Shown here: positions 29,287 to 38,389 of the stretch, in pieces
How positions within the stretch are numbered: position 1 is the stretch's first letter
Layout: each line of letters begins with the position of its first letter
Source of the DNA: Arthrobacter ulcerisalmonis
GTDB lineage: Bacteria; Actinomycetota; Actinomycetes; Actinomycetales; Micrococcaceae
DNA: 64,000 nt
Reading direction: 5' to 3'
NCBI RefSeq assembly: GCF_900609065.1
Contig: NZ_UXAU01000019.1
Location: forward strand, 62,001 to 126,000
Program-made: the position numbers and the translations under genes
The notes under the pieces: model-generated
Seen by the model: only the letters and a program-made list of their open reading frames with translations
Databases searched by the model: none
Told to the model about the DNA's origin: nothing

Positions 29287-30066
29287 TTGTCGTCACGCAT
29301 CAATTCCGCACGCCACCGTGCGCTACCGATTCGCACCAGCCCTTTGAGCACCGTCTCAAAAGCTGTCAGTGCAAACGCCGGTACCGTCGGTCGCCAGGCT
29401 GCAGTCCTCGCAGCCGCCTCTGGCCTCATCCTGACCATGGGCCTGCCCGCCACGGCAGCTGACACCACCGCTGGTGTGTCTGCTTCCACCGAATCGGGCG
29501 CAGCACAGACGGCACTGGCCGTTACCGCTGCACCCACCGCCACCGTTTCCTTCGAGCGCACCGTGGTCAAGACCGTGGCCGCACCGAAGCCGGAGCCGGT
29601 CCGGGCTCAGTCCACCGAACGGGAGACGGCAGCAGCTACCACTGCCGCTGGCCGCACCGCTGCCACTGCCGCCCAGGCAGCAACGGCAGCAGCGCCGGAA
29701 ACCAAGGCTGTCGAAGTTGCTCCCGCTGCAGCGTCAACGTCTGGCATCGCAGCCATTGCCTACACCGGCATCGGCCGTCCTTACGTCTGGGGCGGCACCA
29801 CCCCTAATGGCTGGGACTGCTCAGGCTTCACCCAGTGGGTTTACGCCCAGGCTGGCATCAGCATTCCCCGCGTCAACGCGTGGAACGCCATGACCCCCAC
29901 GTCCAACCCGCAGCCGGGTGACTTGGTCATGCAGAACGGCGGCGCACACGTAGGCATCTACGTTGGCAACGGCATGATGATCAGCGCGTTGAACCCCTCA
30001 CAGGGCACCTTGCTCCACGCTGTGGCCGCAACCGGCTCTTCCTCGTACTACACACTCAGCAAATAA
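29287..30066 (+). CDS. Secreted NlpC/P60 endopeptidase
   Basis: A 259-aa exported peptidoglycan hydrolase. A long N-region precedes the hydrophobic core (GRQAAVLAAASGLILTMGLPAT) and AxA site ATAAD. An Ala/Thr-rich linker (about 70-150) leads to the NlpC/P60 domain with catalytic Cys in GWDCSGFTQWVY and His in GAHVGIYVGNG. TTG at 29287 sits in the same context as the M23 gene (GAGAGG then CTTCTTG), which supports this start over an upstream codon inside the riboswitch at 29230. Confidence 0.92.
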   Translation: MSSRINSARHRALPIRTSPLSTVSKAVSANAGTVGRQAAVLAAASGLILTMGLPATAADTTAGVSASTESGAAQTALAVTAAPTATVSFERTVVKTVAAPKPEPVRAQSTERETAAATTAAGRTAATAAQAATAAAPETKAVEVAPAAASTSGIAAIAYTGIGRPYVWGGTTPNGWDCSGFTQWVYAQAGISIPRVNAWNAMTPTSNPQPGDLVMQNGGAHVGIYVGNGMMISALNPSQGTLLHAVAATGSSSYYTLSK

Positions 30067-30095
30067 TTCTTGGGGCTTCGGCCCCAAGAATTTTT
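30067..30095 (+). terminator. Rho-independent terminator with UUCG loop
   Basis: TTCTTGGGGC-TTCG-GCCCCAAGAA followed by TTTTT; a perfect 10-bp stem directly after the NlpC/P60 stop codon. Confidence 0.95.
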
Positions 30096-30223
30096 GTTTG
30101 CACCACCCTTCCCCATCCCTAGCAAATCCCCGTTCAGACCATGCCGGAATTCCCCCAAGCTTCCGGCCTGGCCGACGCCCGGCCTGCCATCAGCAGGGTC
30201 CGGGGAAACGAAAGAGAGAACTG

Positions 30224-31012
30224 ATGACTACTCGTGCTACCGCACGGCATCGCGCCGAAGTCACCACAACCAACTCAATCGCAGTCCTTGCCAAGACCGT
30301 TGGCGGCAACGCCGGTGTCTTCGGACGCCAGGCAGCTGTTATTGCAGCAGCGTCCGGGTTGGTGCTGACCAGCGGCCTCGCGGCCAACGCAGCTGATGCC
30401 AACGTCAAGCGTGAGTCCGCTCCGCTGTCCGGCGTGGAAGTTGGCTCCACTGTTGCCACTCCCATCTCTGCAGCTTCCACCATCGCTATCACCTTCGAGA
30501 AGCCGGCAGTCACCACCACGCCCGCTCCCGTTGTTGAGCCTGAGCCCGTCGTTGAGGTCCAGGAAGCTGAGCCCGTAGCTGCTGCAGCACCCGCTGCCGC
30601 TGTTACCGCTGCACCGGCAGTAGCTGCTGCAACGGCAAAGGTCACCACCAAGGCCGCTGCCCCCGCCGCGCAGGCTCCCGCCAGCAACAAGGGTGCAGCG
30701 ATCCTCTCAGCTGCTTACGCCCAACTCGGCGTGGTGCAGGACTGCACCATGCTGGTCACTAACTCCCTGGCAGCCGTGGGCATCAACTTCCACGACTGGC
30801 CCGCTGGCTACCTGGGCCTCGGCCGCACCGTCAGCGCAGCGGAAGCACAGCCCGGCGACCTGATCTACTACGCCAACGGCGGCTCGGGCATGGCCCACAT
30901 TGCTGTCTACGCAGGCAACGGCCAGGCCGTCCATGGCGGATTTAACGGCAACCAGACCATCGTCTTCAGTGCCAACGTGGGTTCCGGCCCCGTGTTCATC
31001 CGCGTCAACTGA
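30224..31012 (+). CDS. Secreted NlpC/P60-like hydrolase, no riboswitch
   Basis: A 262-aa exported protein. Its N-terminus resembles that of the previous gene (GNAGVFGRQAAVIAAASGLV, then an AAN-AAD cleavage region). A long Ala/Pro/Val/Glu linker (about 85-165) leads to a divergent NlpC/P60 or CHAP-like domain with Cys in VQDCTMLVTNSLAAVG, PGDLIYYANGG and His in GMAHIAVYAGNG. The leader of about 130 nt has no recognisable c-di-AMP aptamer, and a terminator separates it from the previous gene, so its control seems different. Confidence 0.85.
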   Translation: MTTRATARHRAEVTTTNSIAVLAKTVGGNAGVFGRQAAVIAAASGLVLTSGLAANAADANVKRESAPLSGVEVGSTVATPISAASTIAITFEKPAVTTTPAPVVEPEPVVEVQEAEPVAAAAPAAAVTAAPAVAAATAKVTTKAAAPAAQAPASNKGAAILSAAYAQLGVVQDCTMLVTNSLAAVGINFHDWPAGYLGLGRTVSAAEAQPGDLIYYANGGSGMAHIAVYAGNGQAVHGGFNGNQTIVFSANVGSGPVFIRVN

Positions 31013-31027
31013 TTCGAACGCTACCTT

Positions 31028-31065
31028 GGGCCCCCGCAGCTTCGGCTGTGGGGGCCCATTGTTTT
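31028..31065 (+). terminator. Rho-independent terminator
   Basis: GGGCCCCCGCAGC-TTCG-GCTGTGGGGGCCC then ATTGTTTT; a 13-bp stem with one G-U/A-type mismatch and a UUCG loop, after the third hydrolase gene. Confidence 0.92.
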
Positions 31066-31227
31066 AACGTTCCGTAGGTATTCTGCCGACACGGCGACCC
31101 CTCGCCGCGGAATTAGCTGATGCCCTGCATCGTTGTTTACTCTTGTCATGTCGATCCATAGCCCGGACATGCCGAGGGCAGCCGGCCCTCGTGCCCCTGA
31201 CGGGTGCGGCCGTGAAGAGGAACGCGC

Positions 31228-31728
31228 ATGCGCACTCTCGTTCTGAATGCTGGATATGAACCCCTTGCGGTTGTCACCTTCCGCCGGGCTCTGGTGCTTG
31301 TGCTGACGGGAAAGGCAAGCGTCATCGCAGAAGGTGACGATCCCGTCGTGGGCCCCCAGGAAATCCTGGGCAGGCCGTCCGTCATTTTGCTCAATCGATA
31401 CATCCGTCCGCGCTATAACGAAAACGCTGCCGTCAGTAGGCGCGGGGTCCTGCGCCGCGATGCGCACGTCTGTGCCTATTGCGGGAAGGCTGCACACACG
31501 ATCGACCACGTGCAGCCAAAGTCGCGCGGCGGTGCCGACTCATGGGACAACTTGGTGGCCGCCTGCCTCCGCTGCAATAACAACAAGGGTGACCATACTC
31601 CAGCGGAGATGGGCTGGAAGCTGCGGTTCGTGCCCGGTCCGCCGCATGGGGCCATCTGGCAGATCAAGGAACTGGAGAAGCCAACTCCTGCCTGGGACCC
31701 GTTCCTGTTGCCCGAGCGGGCCGCCTGA
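31228..31728 (+). CDS. HNH endonuclease
   Basis: A 166-aa protein with a conserved N-terminal part (RTLVLNAGYEPLAVVTFRRA) and an HNH/His-Me nuclease domain: CAYCG, TIDHVQPKSRGGADSWDNLV and CLRCNNNKGD supply the catalytic His/Asn and a four-cysteine zinc site. This stand-alone actinobacterial type is common, but its substrate is unknown. A GAGGAA ribosome site precedes ATG 31228. Confidence 0.92.
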   Translation: MRTLVLNAGYEPLAVVTFRRALVLVLTGKASVIAEGDDPVVGPQEILGRPSVILLNRYIRPRYNENAAVSRRGVLRRDAHVCAYCGKAAHTIDHVQPKSRGGADSWDNLVAACLRCNNNKGDHTPAEMGWKLRFVPGPPHGAIWQIKELEKPTPAWDPFLLPERAA

Positions 31729-31780
31729 CCCTGGCTGGTCAGGAGATGTGGTTCCCCGTTGCCGTGGCTAGGCTAGGGGA

Positions 31781-32473
31781 GTGCCCATAGCCCCGCTAGC
31801 CCTCGACGCCGTCATCCTGGCGGGAGGCAGGTCCGCACGACTGGGCGGCGTCTCCAAGGCCACCCTGGTGCTTGCGGGCACCACCCTCCTTGGCCATGCA
31901 GTCCAGGCCGCTGCCGGCGCAGGAGTGCGGCGGATAGTGGTGGTGGGGCCCACCATTGGTTCGTTGCCAGCCGACATCCTGACCTGCCGCGAAGACCCTC
32001 CGTTTGCTGGCCCCGCTGCGGCTATCGCCTGCGGGTTGGGGGCGCTTGCTGCCGCCAGCCCGGCCGAGGTAGCGTGCGAGCCATGCCATGTCCTTGTCCT
32101 GGCCTGCGACATGCCGCTGGCCGCTGGCGCCGTTGCAATCCTGCGGGCCGCCTTGCCGGCGGCCGTCGCTGCGGGCAGGCGCGGGGTGATGGCCAGCACG
32201 TCGGCAGGGGAGCGGCAGTTCCTCCTCGGTATTTATGACACAGATGAGTTAAAATCGGCGGCCCGCGGACTCCAGGCCAAGGGTCGCTTGGTCGACGGTT
32301 CCGTTCGCTCTCTCCTTGCTAATCTGGATGTGCAACTGGTCACCGTTCCCAGCGAGTACACAGCGGATGTGGACACCTGGGCCGATGCCGCAGCAGGTGG
32401 AATCGCCGGAGCGCACGGCTCGGAGGCAGGCCAAGAATGCCACGGCCCGAACAACCCTGGAGGCGACACATGA
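31781..32473 (+). CDS. mobA: Molybdenum cofactor guanylyltransferase-like NTP transferase
   Basis: A 230-aa nucleotidyltransferase. The signature VILAGGRSARLGGVSKATL binds GTP, and VLACDMPLAAG carries the metal-binding Asp. It would attach GMP to molybdopterin to form the guanine dinucleotide cofactor. GTG 31781 has its AGGGGA directly adjacent, and a TAGGCT -10-like element lies just upstream, so the transcript may be leaderless. The next gene overlaps by 4 bp (ATGA). Confidence 0.85.
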   Translation: MPIAPLALDAVILAGGRSARLGGVSKATLVLAGTTLLGHAVQAAAGAGVRRIVVVGPTIGSLPADILTCREDPPFAGPAAAIACGLGALAAASPAEVACEPCHVLVLACDMPLAAGAVAILRAALPAAVAAGRRGVMASTSAGERQFLLGIYDTDELKSAARGLQAKGRLVDGSVRSLLANLDVQLVTVPSEYTADVDTWADAAAGGIAGAHGSEAGQECHGPNNPGGDT

Positions 32474-32763
32474 CAAGCCAAGAAGAAACACTCGAAGAAT
32501 GGTGCCGGCTCCTGCTTCAGGCTTACCACCTTGATGGTGTCCGAGTGGATGTGGCAGCCATTCTGTCGTTGGCCGGGGTGGCTGCGCACTCGGTGGTGCG
32601 GCCAGCGGCGCCACTGACCACGTTCGTCGCTGGCTATGCCGCTGGGTTGGCTGCGGCGCAGGGCGAATCAGCTGACCCCGAGGCCATGGCTGCAGTGCTT
32701 GGCGTGGCCCGCACTCTGGCTGCCGACTATGAGCCGGCTGCCAAGGGAGCGCCCGGCGAATGA
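32470..32763 (+). CDS. DUF6457 family protein
   Basis: A 97-aa helical protein with the conserved ILSLAGVAAHSVVRPAAPLT and TTFVAGYAAGLAAAQG segments of DUF6457, a family regularly encoded between mobA and moeA in actinobacteria. ATGA overlaps on both sides (with mobA and moeA) show tight translational coupling. Some relatives are annotated as cofactor-biosynthesis proteins; the actual role is unknown. Confidence 0.85.
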   Translation: MTSQEETLEEWCRLLLQAYHLDGVRVDVAAILSLAGVAAHSVVRPAAPLTTFVAGYAAGLAAAQGESADPEAMAAVLGVARTLAADYEPAAKGAPGE

Positions 32764-34160
32764 CCACAGAGCTCGTCGACGAGTCCGGCCTAGGTCATGC
32801 GCAAGAGCCTGGCCAAGACGCCGAACAAGAACCTGTCCACCTTGATCACACCTGGTGGGAAGCCCGGCAGGTCGCTTTCGACGCGGCCACGCCCATTCCG
32901 GCTGGCCCCGTAGCCTTGGAATTGGCGTTGGGCCGTGTCCTGGACCACGACATGGTGGCGCTGCACGACATGCCGCACTATGCGTCGTCGGCCATGGATG
33001 GGTGGGCTGTGAACGGCTCTGGACCGTGGATCGTTGCCGACGCCGGGACCAGGCTTGCACCCCACCAGGCAAGTCCCATTGCCACGGGCGGGCTGATCCC
33101 GCCGGGAGCCAAGGCTGTCCTGCGGAGCGAGTCTGCGGTGCTGGGGGTCGACGGTGAGGGGCTTCCCATCTTGCGTGCGGGGGGAACCGCAAAGCCTGGC
33201 GAGCCTCGAAGCGGGCAGCACATCCGGAACGCGGCAGAAGAAGCGAGGGCCGGTGATGTGCTGGTCAAAGCTGGGGTGTGCCTGAACCCGGCGCACTTGG
33301 CCGTGGCGGCGCTGGCGGGCTATGACACCTTGCGTGTGCAGGGCAAACCGGTGGTCCGGCTGCTCCTTACCGGAGGCGAGGTGGTCCAACAGGGCCTGCC
33401 GGAACCCGGCAAGGTACGCGACACCTTCGGCCCGCAACTGGCGGCGGCCGTCCTGATGCTCGGCGGGCTCGCGGGCGGACACCAACGGATCGGCGACTCG
33501 TACCGGGAATGGTTGGCCGGCTTGGACGACGTGCTCCCTGACCTGCCGGGGGCGCCCGACCTGCCTGCCGACGTCGTGATTACCACCGGCGGAACCGGCC
33601 GGTCCGGTACCGATCACCTGCGGCGCGCGGTCGCTGAACTTGGCGGCAGGCTGATCATTGACGGGGTGGCCATGCGGCCCGGCCACCCCGTGGTGCTGGC
33701 GGAACTGCCCGATGGCAGGTTTGTGCTGGGCCTGCCGGGCAATCCGTTGGCCGCCATGCTGGCCTTGTCCACTATTGGTGCGCCACTTCTTGCCGCGCTG
33801 GGCCACGGTTCCCTCCCGCAGGTGCAGGAGGTGCCGTGCGGGACGGTACTCGATGCCGAGTTGGGCCGGACCAGGTTGCTGCCGTTCCGGCTGGTCTATG
33901 GGATGGCGTCGCCCGCCCAATACGCCGGCTCGGGCATGATGCGCGGCCTTGCCGAGGCAGACGGGGTCTTGGTGGTTCCACCGCACGGGGTTCAACTGGG
34001 CGAATCCGTCCCGGCCTTCGCCCTGCCATGGGGTCCGCCGCTGCCCAGCACCCCGGACCCCACGGCGGGGGCCAAACCGAGGACTCCCACAGCAGGCGGC
34101 GCCAAACTGCGGGCGAAAGCGCCAGCCGGACCCGTGGACTGGAGCGCGCTCTTTGACTGA
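32760..34160 (+). CDS. moeA: Molybdopterin molybdenumtransferase
   Basis: A 466-aa enzyme that inserts molybdate into adenylylated molybdopterin. Signatures are MPHYASSAMDGWAV (N-terminal domain), ATGGLIPPGAKAVLRSE and the MPT-binding DVVITTGGTGRSGTDH, followed by FVLGLPGNPLAAMLAL. The C-terminal tail is Pro/Ala-rich and longer than usual. The start overlaps the stop of the DUF6457 gene in ATGA. Confidence 0.93.
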   Translation: MTTELVDESGLGHAQEPGQDAEQEPVHLDHTWWEARQVAFDAATPIPAGPVALELALGRVLDHDMVALHDMPHYASSAMDGWAVNGSGPWIVADAGTRLAPHQASPIATGGLIPPGAKAVLRSESAVLGVDGEGLPILRAGGTAKPGEPRSGQHIRNAAEEARAGDVLVKAGVCLNPAHLAVAALAGYDTLRVQGKPVVRLLLTGGEVVQQGLPEPGKVRDTFGPQLAAAVLMLGGLAGGHQRIGDSYREWLAGLDDVLPDLPGAPDLPADVVITTGGTGRSGTDHLRRAVAELGGRLIIDGVAMRPGHPVVLAELPDGRFVLGLPGNPLAAMLALSTIGAPLLAALGHGSLPQVQEVPCGTVLDAELGRTRLLPFRLVYGMASPAQYAGSGMMRGLAEADGVLVVPPHGVQLGESVPAFALPWGPPLPSTPDPTAGAKPRTPTAGGAKLRAKAPAGPVDWSALFD

Positions 34161-34193
34161 CGTAGACGCACGAGCAACCAGGAGGACCACACC

Positions 34194-35060
34194 ATGGGCC
34201 GGATGACGCAACGCCGCAAGGTGCACAGATACGTCCTGGACGGGTCGCCGGCTGCCCGCGAATTCCCTGTCCGGCACAAGGAAGACGTGCTGGCTGTGGA
34301 GGAACCGCTGGAAATCCGCCTTGGGACGCTGAGCCATTCAGTCACCATGCGCACTCCCGGGGACGATTTCGACCTGGTGGCTGGCTTTCTGGTCTCCGAG
34401 GGCACCATTTGGCAGCCGGAGCAGTTGGTCTCCCTGCGGTTCTGCGCCGGTGAGGATGAGAACGGCGTGCAGACCTTCAATGTGGTCGAGGCACAGTTGC
34501 GCCCCGACGTGGTAGTCCCGGATACCGCCCGGCGCTCCTATACGTCCAGCGCCTGCGGGATCTGCGGGACGGACTCGGTAGACCAGGTCGCAAAGACCGG
34601 GCACTACAGTCCCGCCCAGGATCCCGTCCGCCTCGATGCGGGCGTCCTGGCGGCCCTGCCCGACCTGCTCCGGGCGGACCAGCGCATCTTCGACGAGACG
34701 GGCGGCGTGCATGCGGCAGGCCTCTTCCAGGTGAGCGACGACGGCGGGGTGCGGCTCTTGTGCGTCCGGGAGGATGTGGGACGGCATAACGCCGTGGACA
34801 AGGTGGTGGGGTGGGCGCTGCGGGAAGGCCTGTTGCCCCTGCGGGGCACAGTGCTGCAGGTTTCCGGCCGGGCGTCCTTCGAGTTGGTGCAGAAGGCAGC
34901 CCTCGCCGGCATTCCGATCCTCTCGGCTGTCAGCGCGCCGTCGTCCCTGGCGGTGGAGCTCGCCGAGGCCAGCGGGTTGACCCTGGCGGGTTTCAGCCGC
35001 CGGACTAGCCTTAACGTCTACGCTGGCGACCGCCGAATCATCCACCCGCTGCCTGCCTGA
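34194..35060 (+). CDS. fdhD: Formate dehydrogenase accessory sulfurtransferase
   Basis: A 288-aa FdhD protein, which passes sulfur from IscS to the molybdenum site of formate dehydrogenase. The essential cysteine pair is in SSACGICGTDS; other family motifs are TPGDDFDLVAGFLVSEG, ETGGVHAAGLF and VREDVGRHNAVDKVVGWAL. AGGAGG lies 8 nt before ATG 34194. No formate dehydrogenase is in the window, so the client enzyme must be elsewhere. Confidence 0.96.
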   Translation: MGRMTQRRKVHRYVLDGSPAAREFPVRHKEDVLAVEEPLEIRLGTLSHSVTMRTPGDDFDLVAGFLVSEGTIWQPEQLVSLRFCAGEDENGVQTFNVVEAQLRPDVVVPDTARRSYTSSACGICGTDSVDQVAKTGHYSPAQDPVRLDAGVLAALPDLLRADQRIFDETGGVHAAGLFQVSDDGGVRLLCVREDVGRHNAVDKVVGWALREGLLPLRGTVLQVSGRASFELVQKAALAGIPILSAVSAPSSLAVELAEASGLTLAGFSRRTSLNVYAGDRRIIHPLPA

Positions 35061-35167
35061 TCGGCGCCGCCCGCCCACGGGCGAGGGGTTGGCCCGCCGG
35101 CTACCAGCCGGTAGATTTATCCATCGACTGGAATCATTGACTCGCACAACCGCTAAGAGGGCATACT

Positions 35168-38100
35168 TTGCACGACGATCGACGGCTCACTGAAGCCCGG
35201 CTCGAAAGGTTCGTGCGCGAGCGCATCACGCCAGCCATCTACGGGCGTAGCATCCCGCTGCTGCTCAGCAGTTGGACCGTTCCCGACGAGCCAGTCCCCG
35301 CTAGCGAGGCCATCCACCAGCGGTTCGGTCCCCAGGAACACGCTGCCCGCTGGGGAAAGCCGTGGGGCACCACGTGGTTCCGCCTGCAGGGCGACGTCCC
35401 AGCCGGCTGGGGGAGTGCAGACACCGCTGTGGAACTCATCGTGGACCTGGGCTTCAGTACCGTCACGCCTGGTTTCCAATGCGAGGGCATCGCCTGGCGT
35501 CCAGATGGGACCCTCATCAAGGCCATCTCGCCGCGGAACCAGTACGTACCACTGGAACTTCTGGGCGGCGGCTCGTCTGTCGACATCTATGTTGAAGCGG
35601 CCGCCAACCCTGATGTGGCGCAGGGCTGGACGTTTGCGGCTACGCCCTACGGTGACACGTCGACGGCGGGTTCCGAGCCGCAGTACCGGCTTGGAACCAT
35701 AGCAATTGCCGAGCGCCACCTGACCGTGTGGGAACTCCAGCAGGACATTTGGACCCTGTCAGGGCTGATGGCGCAGCTGCCCGTGGACCTGCCCCGGCGC
35801 CATGAGATCCTCCGGGCTTTCGAGCGCATGCTCGACGTGATGGATCCCGATGACGTTGCCGGTACCGCTGCCGCCGGCCGTGCAGAGATCGCCGGTGTGA
35901 TGGCCAGGCCAGCGTATGGGTCCGCGCATCAGCTGGTGGCGACCGGGCACGCCCACATCGACTCGGCTTGGCTGTGGCCGGTCCGGGAAACCATCAGAAA
36001 GTGCGCCAGGACTTTCGCCAATGTGCTGGCCCTCATGGACGCCAACCCGGACTTTGTCTTTTCGTGTTCATCTGCCCAGCAGTTGGCGTGGATGAAAGAG
36101 TCTTACCCGGAGCTTTTCCTCCGCATCCAAGCGAAAGCTGCCGCCGGCCAGTTTGTACCCGTGGGTGGGATGTGGGTGGAATCCGATACCAACATGCCAG
36201 GCGGAGAGGCCATGGCCCGGCAGTTCATGGAGGGCAAGTCCTTCTTCTTGGCCGAGTTCGGCATCGATTGCCAGGAGGCGTGGCTACCCGATTCGTTCGG
36301 CTACTCGGCCGCCTTGCCCCAAATCGTGAAATCAGCCGGCAGCAGATGGTTCCTGACGCAAAAAATCTCCTGGAACCAAACCAACAAGATGCCGCACCAC
36401 ACCTTCAACTGGGAAGGAATCGACGGCACCCGGCTCTTGACCCACTTTCCGCCGGTGGACACCTACAATTCCGAGCTCAGCGGCGCAGAATTGGCACACG
36501 CTGAGCGGAACTATCGCGATCATGGCCGCGGCACTGTCTCGCTCGTTCCGTTTGGCTACGGCGACGGCGGGGGCGGACCCACGCGCGAGATGCTCGCGGC
36601 CGCTGCCCGCACCGCCGATCTGGAGGGCTCTCCGAAGGTCCGGCTGGGTTCAGCGGAATCGTTCTTTCGGCAGGCCGAAGACGACTACCCTGATCTTCCC
36701 GTTTGGGTTGGCGAGATGTACCTCGAATTGCATCGCGGTACCTACACCAGCCAGGCGCGGACCAAGAAGGGCAACCGCCGCAGCGAGCACCTGCTCCGGG
36801 AAGCTGAACTGTGGTGCAGTACAGCAGCGGTGCGCGTCGGGTTCGACTACCCTGCCGAGGAGCTCAAGCGGCTGTGGCGGCTGGTGCTCCTGCAGCAGTT
36901 CCACGACATTTTGCCGGGTAGTTCGATCGCCTGGGTCCACCAGGACGCGGAACGGAATTACCAGGCCATTGCGGCGGCCCTCGAGGCGCTGATCGGCCAG
37001 GCAACCCGGGCGTTGGTGGGCGAAGGCGATCGGACGTTCCTGCTCAATGCTGCTCCGCATGCGCGCGACGGCGTGCCGGCCCTCGGTGTGGACGAGCCAC
37101 TCGCTGCGCCGACACGAGTCACTGTCACCGCCCAGAACGGCGGGCACGTGCTGGATAACGGGATCATCCGGGCCCAGTTGAACGACCAGGGCTTGCTGGT
37201 ATCGCTCCAGGATTACGCCAGTGGCCGTGAGGCCATCGCCCCCGACCAGGTCGGTAACCTGTTGGAGCTGCACCGGGACACTCCGAATGCCTGGGACGCG
37301 TGGGACGTTGACGAGTTTTACCGGCGCAATGTCACTCCGGTGACGGGTGTGGACCGGATCTGGGTGGACGCCACCGATGCCGAGGCCACCGTGGTGGTGG
37401 AACGAAACGTTGGCGCCTCCGCTATCACGCAGCGTGTGACGTTGGCCGCCGGGAGCCCATCATTAGCCATCACCACCACCATTGACTGGCAGGAGCGCGA
37501 GAAGCTCCTCAAACTGGGGTTCGGCCTGGACCTCCGCGCGGACAGGTCAGCGGCCGAAACCCAATTTGGCCACGTCTTCCGGCCCACTCACACCAACACC
37601 TCATGGGAAACTGCCAAGTTTGAAATCTGTGCCCACCGCTGGATCCACGTTGCGGAGCCCGGTTATGGCGTAGCTGTGAGCAATTCGTCCACCTACGGCC
37701 ATGATGTGACCCGCACTGTTCGGAATTCCGACGGCGGCACTACCACTACCGTTCGGCTCTCCTTGGTGCGCGGACCCAAATTCCCGGACCCGGAGGCAGA
37801 CCGCGGGAGCCACGAATTCAAGCTCACCATCAGGCCCGGCGCGGGTATCGCCGAGGCCGTGCAAGAAGGGTATCGGACCAACCTGGCGCCACGCCTGACC
37901 CGGGGCGCAACCCCGGTACAGCCACTCTTCTCCGTGTCTAACCCGGCGGTGGTCATAGAGGCCGTCAAATGTGCCGAAGACGGCTCCGGCGATGTGGTGG
38001 TCCGGCTTTACGAATCGATGGGACAGCGTTCAGAAGCGACCATCACGGCGCACTTTCCAACCACGGGAGTAGGCTCAGTGGATTTGCTGGAACGGCCCAC

Positions 38101-38212
38101 AGAAGCTGCGGGAGTATCGGCAGGTCAAGCGGGAGCGGCCCTGATGCTGCGGCCATTCCAGCTGATCACTCTGCGGTTCAGCAGGAAACCAGAAGTGCGG
38201 AAGATGCCTTAA
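35168..38212 (+). CDS. Alpha-mannosidase, GH38 family
   Basis: A 1014-aa cytoplasmic glycosidase removing alpha-linked mannose. The catalytic domain begins near residue 258 with ATGHAHIDSAWLWPVRET (zinc ligands H and D) and has the nucleophile Asp in WLPDSFGYSAALPQI (near 374); the mid-domain HDILPGSSIAWVH and the C-terminal beta domains are complete. It lacks a signal peptide. TTG at 35168 follows AAGAGGG. No other carbohydrate gene is adjacent, so the natural substrate is not evident. Confidence 0.95.
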   Translation: MHDDRRLTEARLERFVRERITPAIYGRSIPLLLSSWTVPDEPVPASEAIHQRFGPQEHAARWGKPWGTTWFRLQGDVPAGWGSADTAVELIVDLGFSTVTPGFQCEGIAWRPDGTLIKAISPRNQYVPLELLGGGSSVDIYVEAAANPDVAQGWTFAATPYGDTSTAGSEPQYRLGTIAIAERHLTVWELQQDIWTLSGLMAQLPVDLPRRHEILRAFERMLDVMDPDDVAGTAAAGRAEIAGVMARPAYGSAHQLVATGHAHIDSAWLWPVRETIRKCARTFANVLALMDANPDFVFSCSSAQQLAWMKESYPELFLRIQAKAAAGQFVPVGGMWVESDTNMPGGEAMARQFMEGKSFFLAEFGIDCQEAWLPDSFGYSAALPQIVKSAGSRWFLTQKISWNQTNKMPHHTFNWEGIDGTRLLTHFPPVDTYNSELSGAELAHAERNYRDHGRGTVSLVPFGYGDGGGGPTREMLAAAARTADLEGSPKVRLGSAESFFRQAEDDYPDLPVWVGEMYLELHRGTYTSQARTKKGNRRSEHLLREAELWCSTAAVRVGFDYPAEELKRLWRLVLLQQFHDILPGSSIAWVHQDAERNYQAIAAALEALIGQATRALVGEGDRTFLLNAAPHARDGVPALGVDEPLAAPTRVTVTAQNGGHVLDNGIIRAQLNDQGLLVSLQDYASGREAIAPDQVGNLLELHRDTPNAWDAWDVDEFYRRNVTPVTGVDRIWVDATDAEATVVVERNVGASAITQRVTLAAGSPSLAITTTIDWQEREKLLKLGFGLDLRADRSAAETQFGHVFRPTHTNTSWETAKFEICAHRWIHVAEPGYGVAVSNSSTYGHDVTRTVRNSDGGTTTTVRLSLVRGPKFPDPEADRGSHEFKLTIRPGAGIAEAVQEGYRTNLAPRLTRGATPVQPLFSVSNPAVVIEAVKCAEDGSGDVVVRLYESMGQRSEATITAHFPTTGVGSVDLLERPTEAAGVSAGQAGAALMLRPFQLITLRFSRKPEVRKMP

Positions 38213-38218
38213 ACAGGC

Positions 38219-38254
38219 TGAGTGGGGGCGGTCATCATTGACCGCCACCACTCA
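38219..38254. terminator. Hairpin after the alpha-mannosidase gene
   Basis: A 16-bp stem with one mismatch: TGAGTGGGGGCGGTCA (38219-38234), TCAT loop, TGACCGCCACCACTCA (38239-38254). It starts 7 bp after the stop codon. It lacks a clear U-run but is probably a terminator. Confidence 0.75.
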
Positions 38255-38336
38255 TCCCCCCAATGTGCGTAAAGGCCCCCCGAGGCGGGACGCATCAAAG
38301 AATTATCCCCGTTCAGAAACGCATCGCGCCCCAACC

Positions 38337-38379
38337 TTCACACATTCATGATTGTGTCACACACTAATGATTTTGTGAA
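38337..38379. repeat. 43-bp imperfect palindrome
   Basis: TTCACA at 38337 and TGTGAA ending at 38379 bound an AT-rich sequence that largely matches its own reverse complement, including ATTCATGATTGTGT and ACACTAATGATTTTGT halves. It lies between convergent gene ends, 10 bp from the stop of the membrane protein gene. No known function is recognised. Confidence 0.6.
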
Positions 38380-38389
38380 AGCGGAATGG

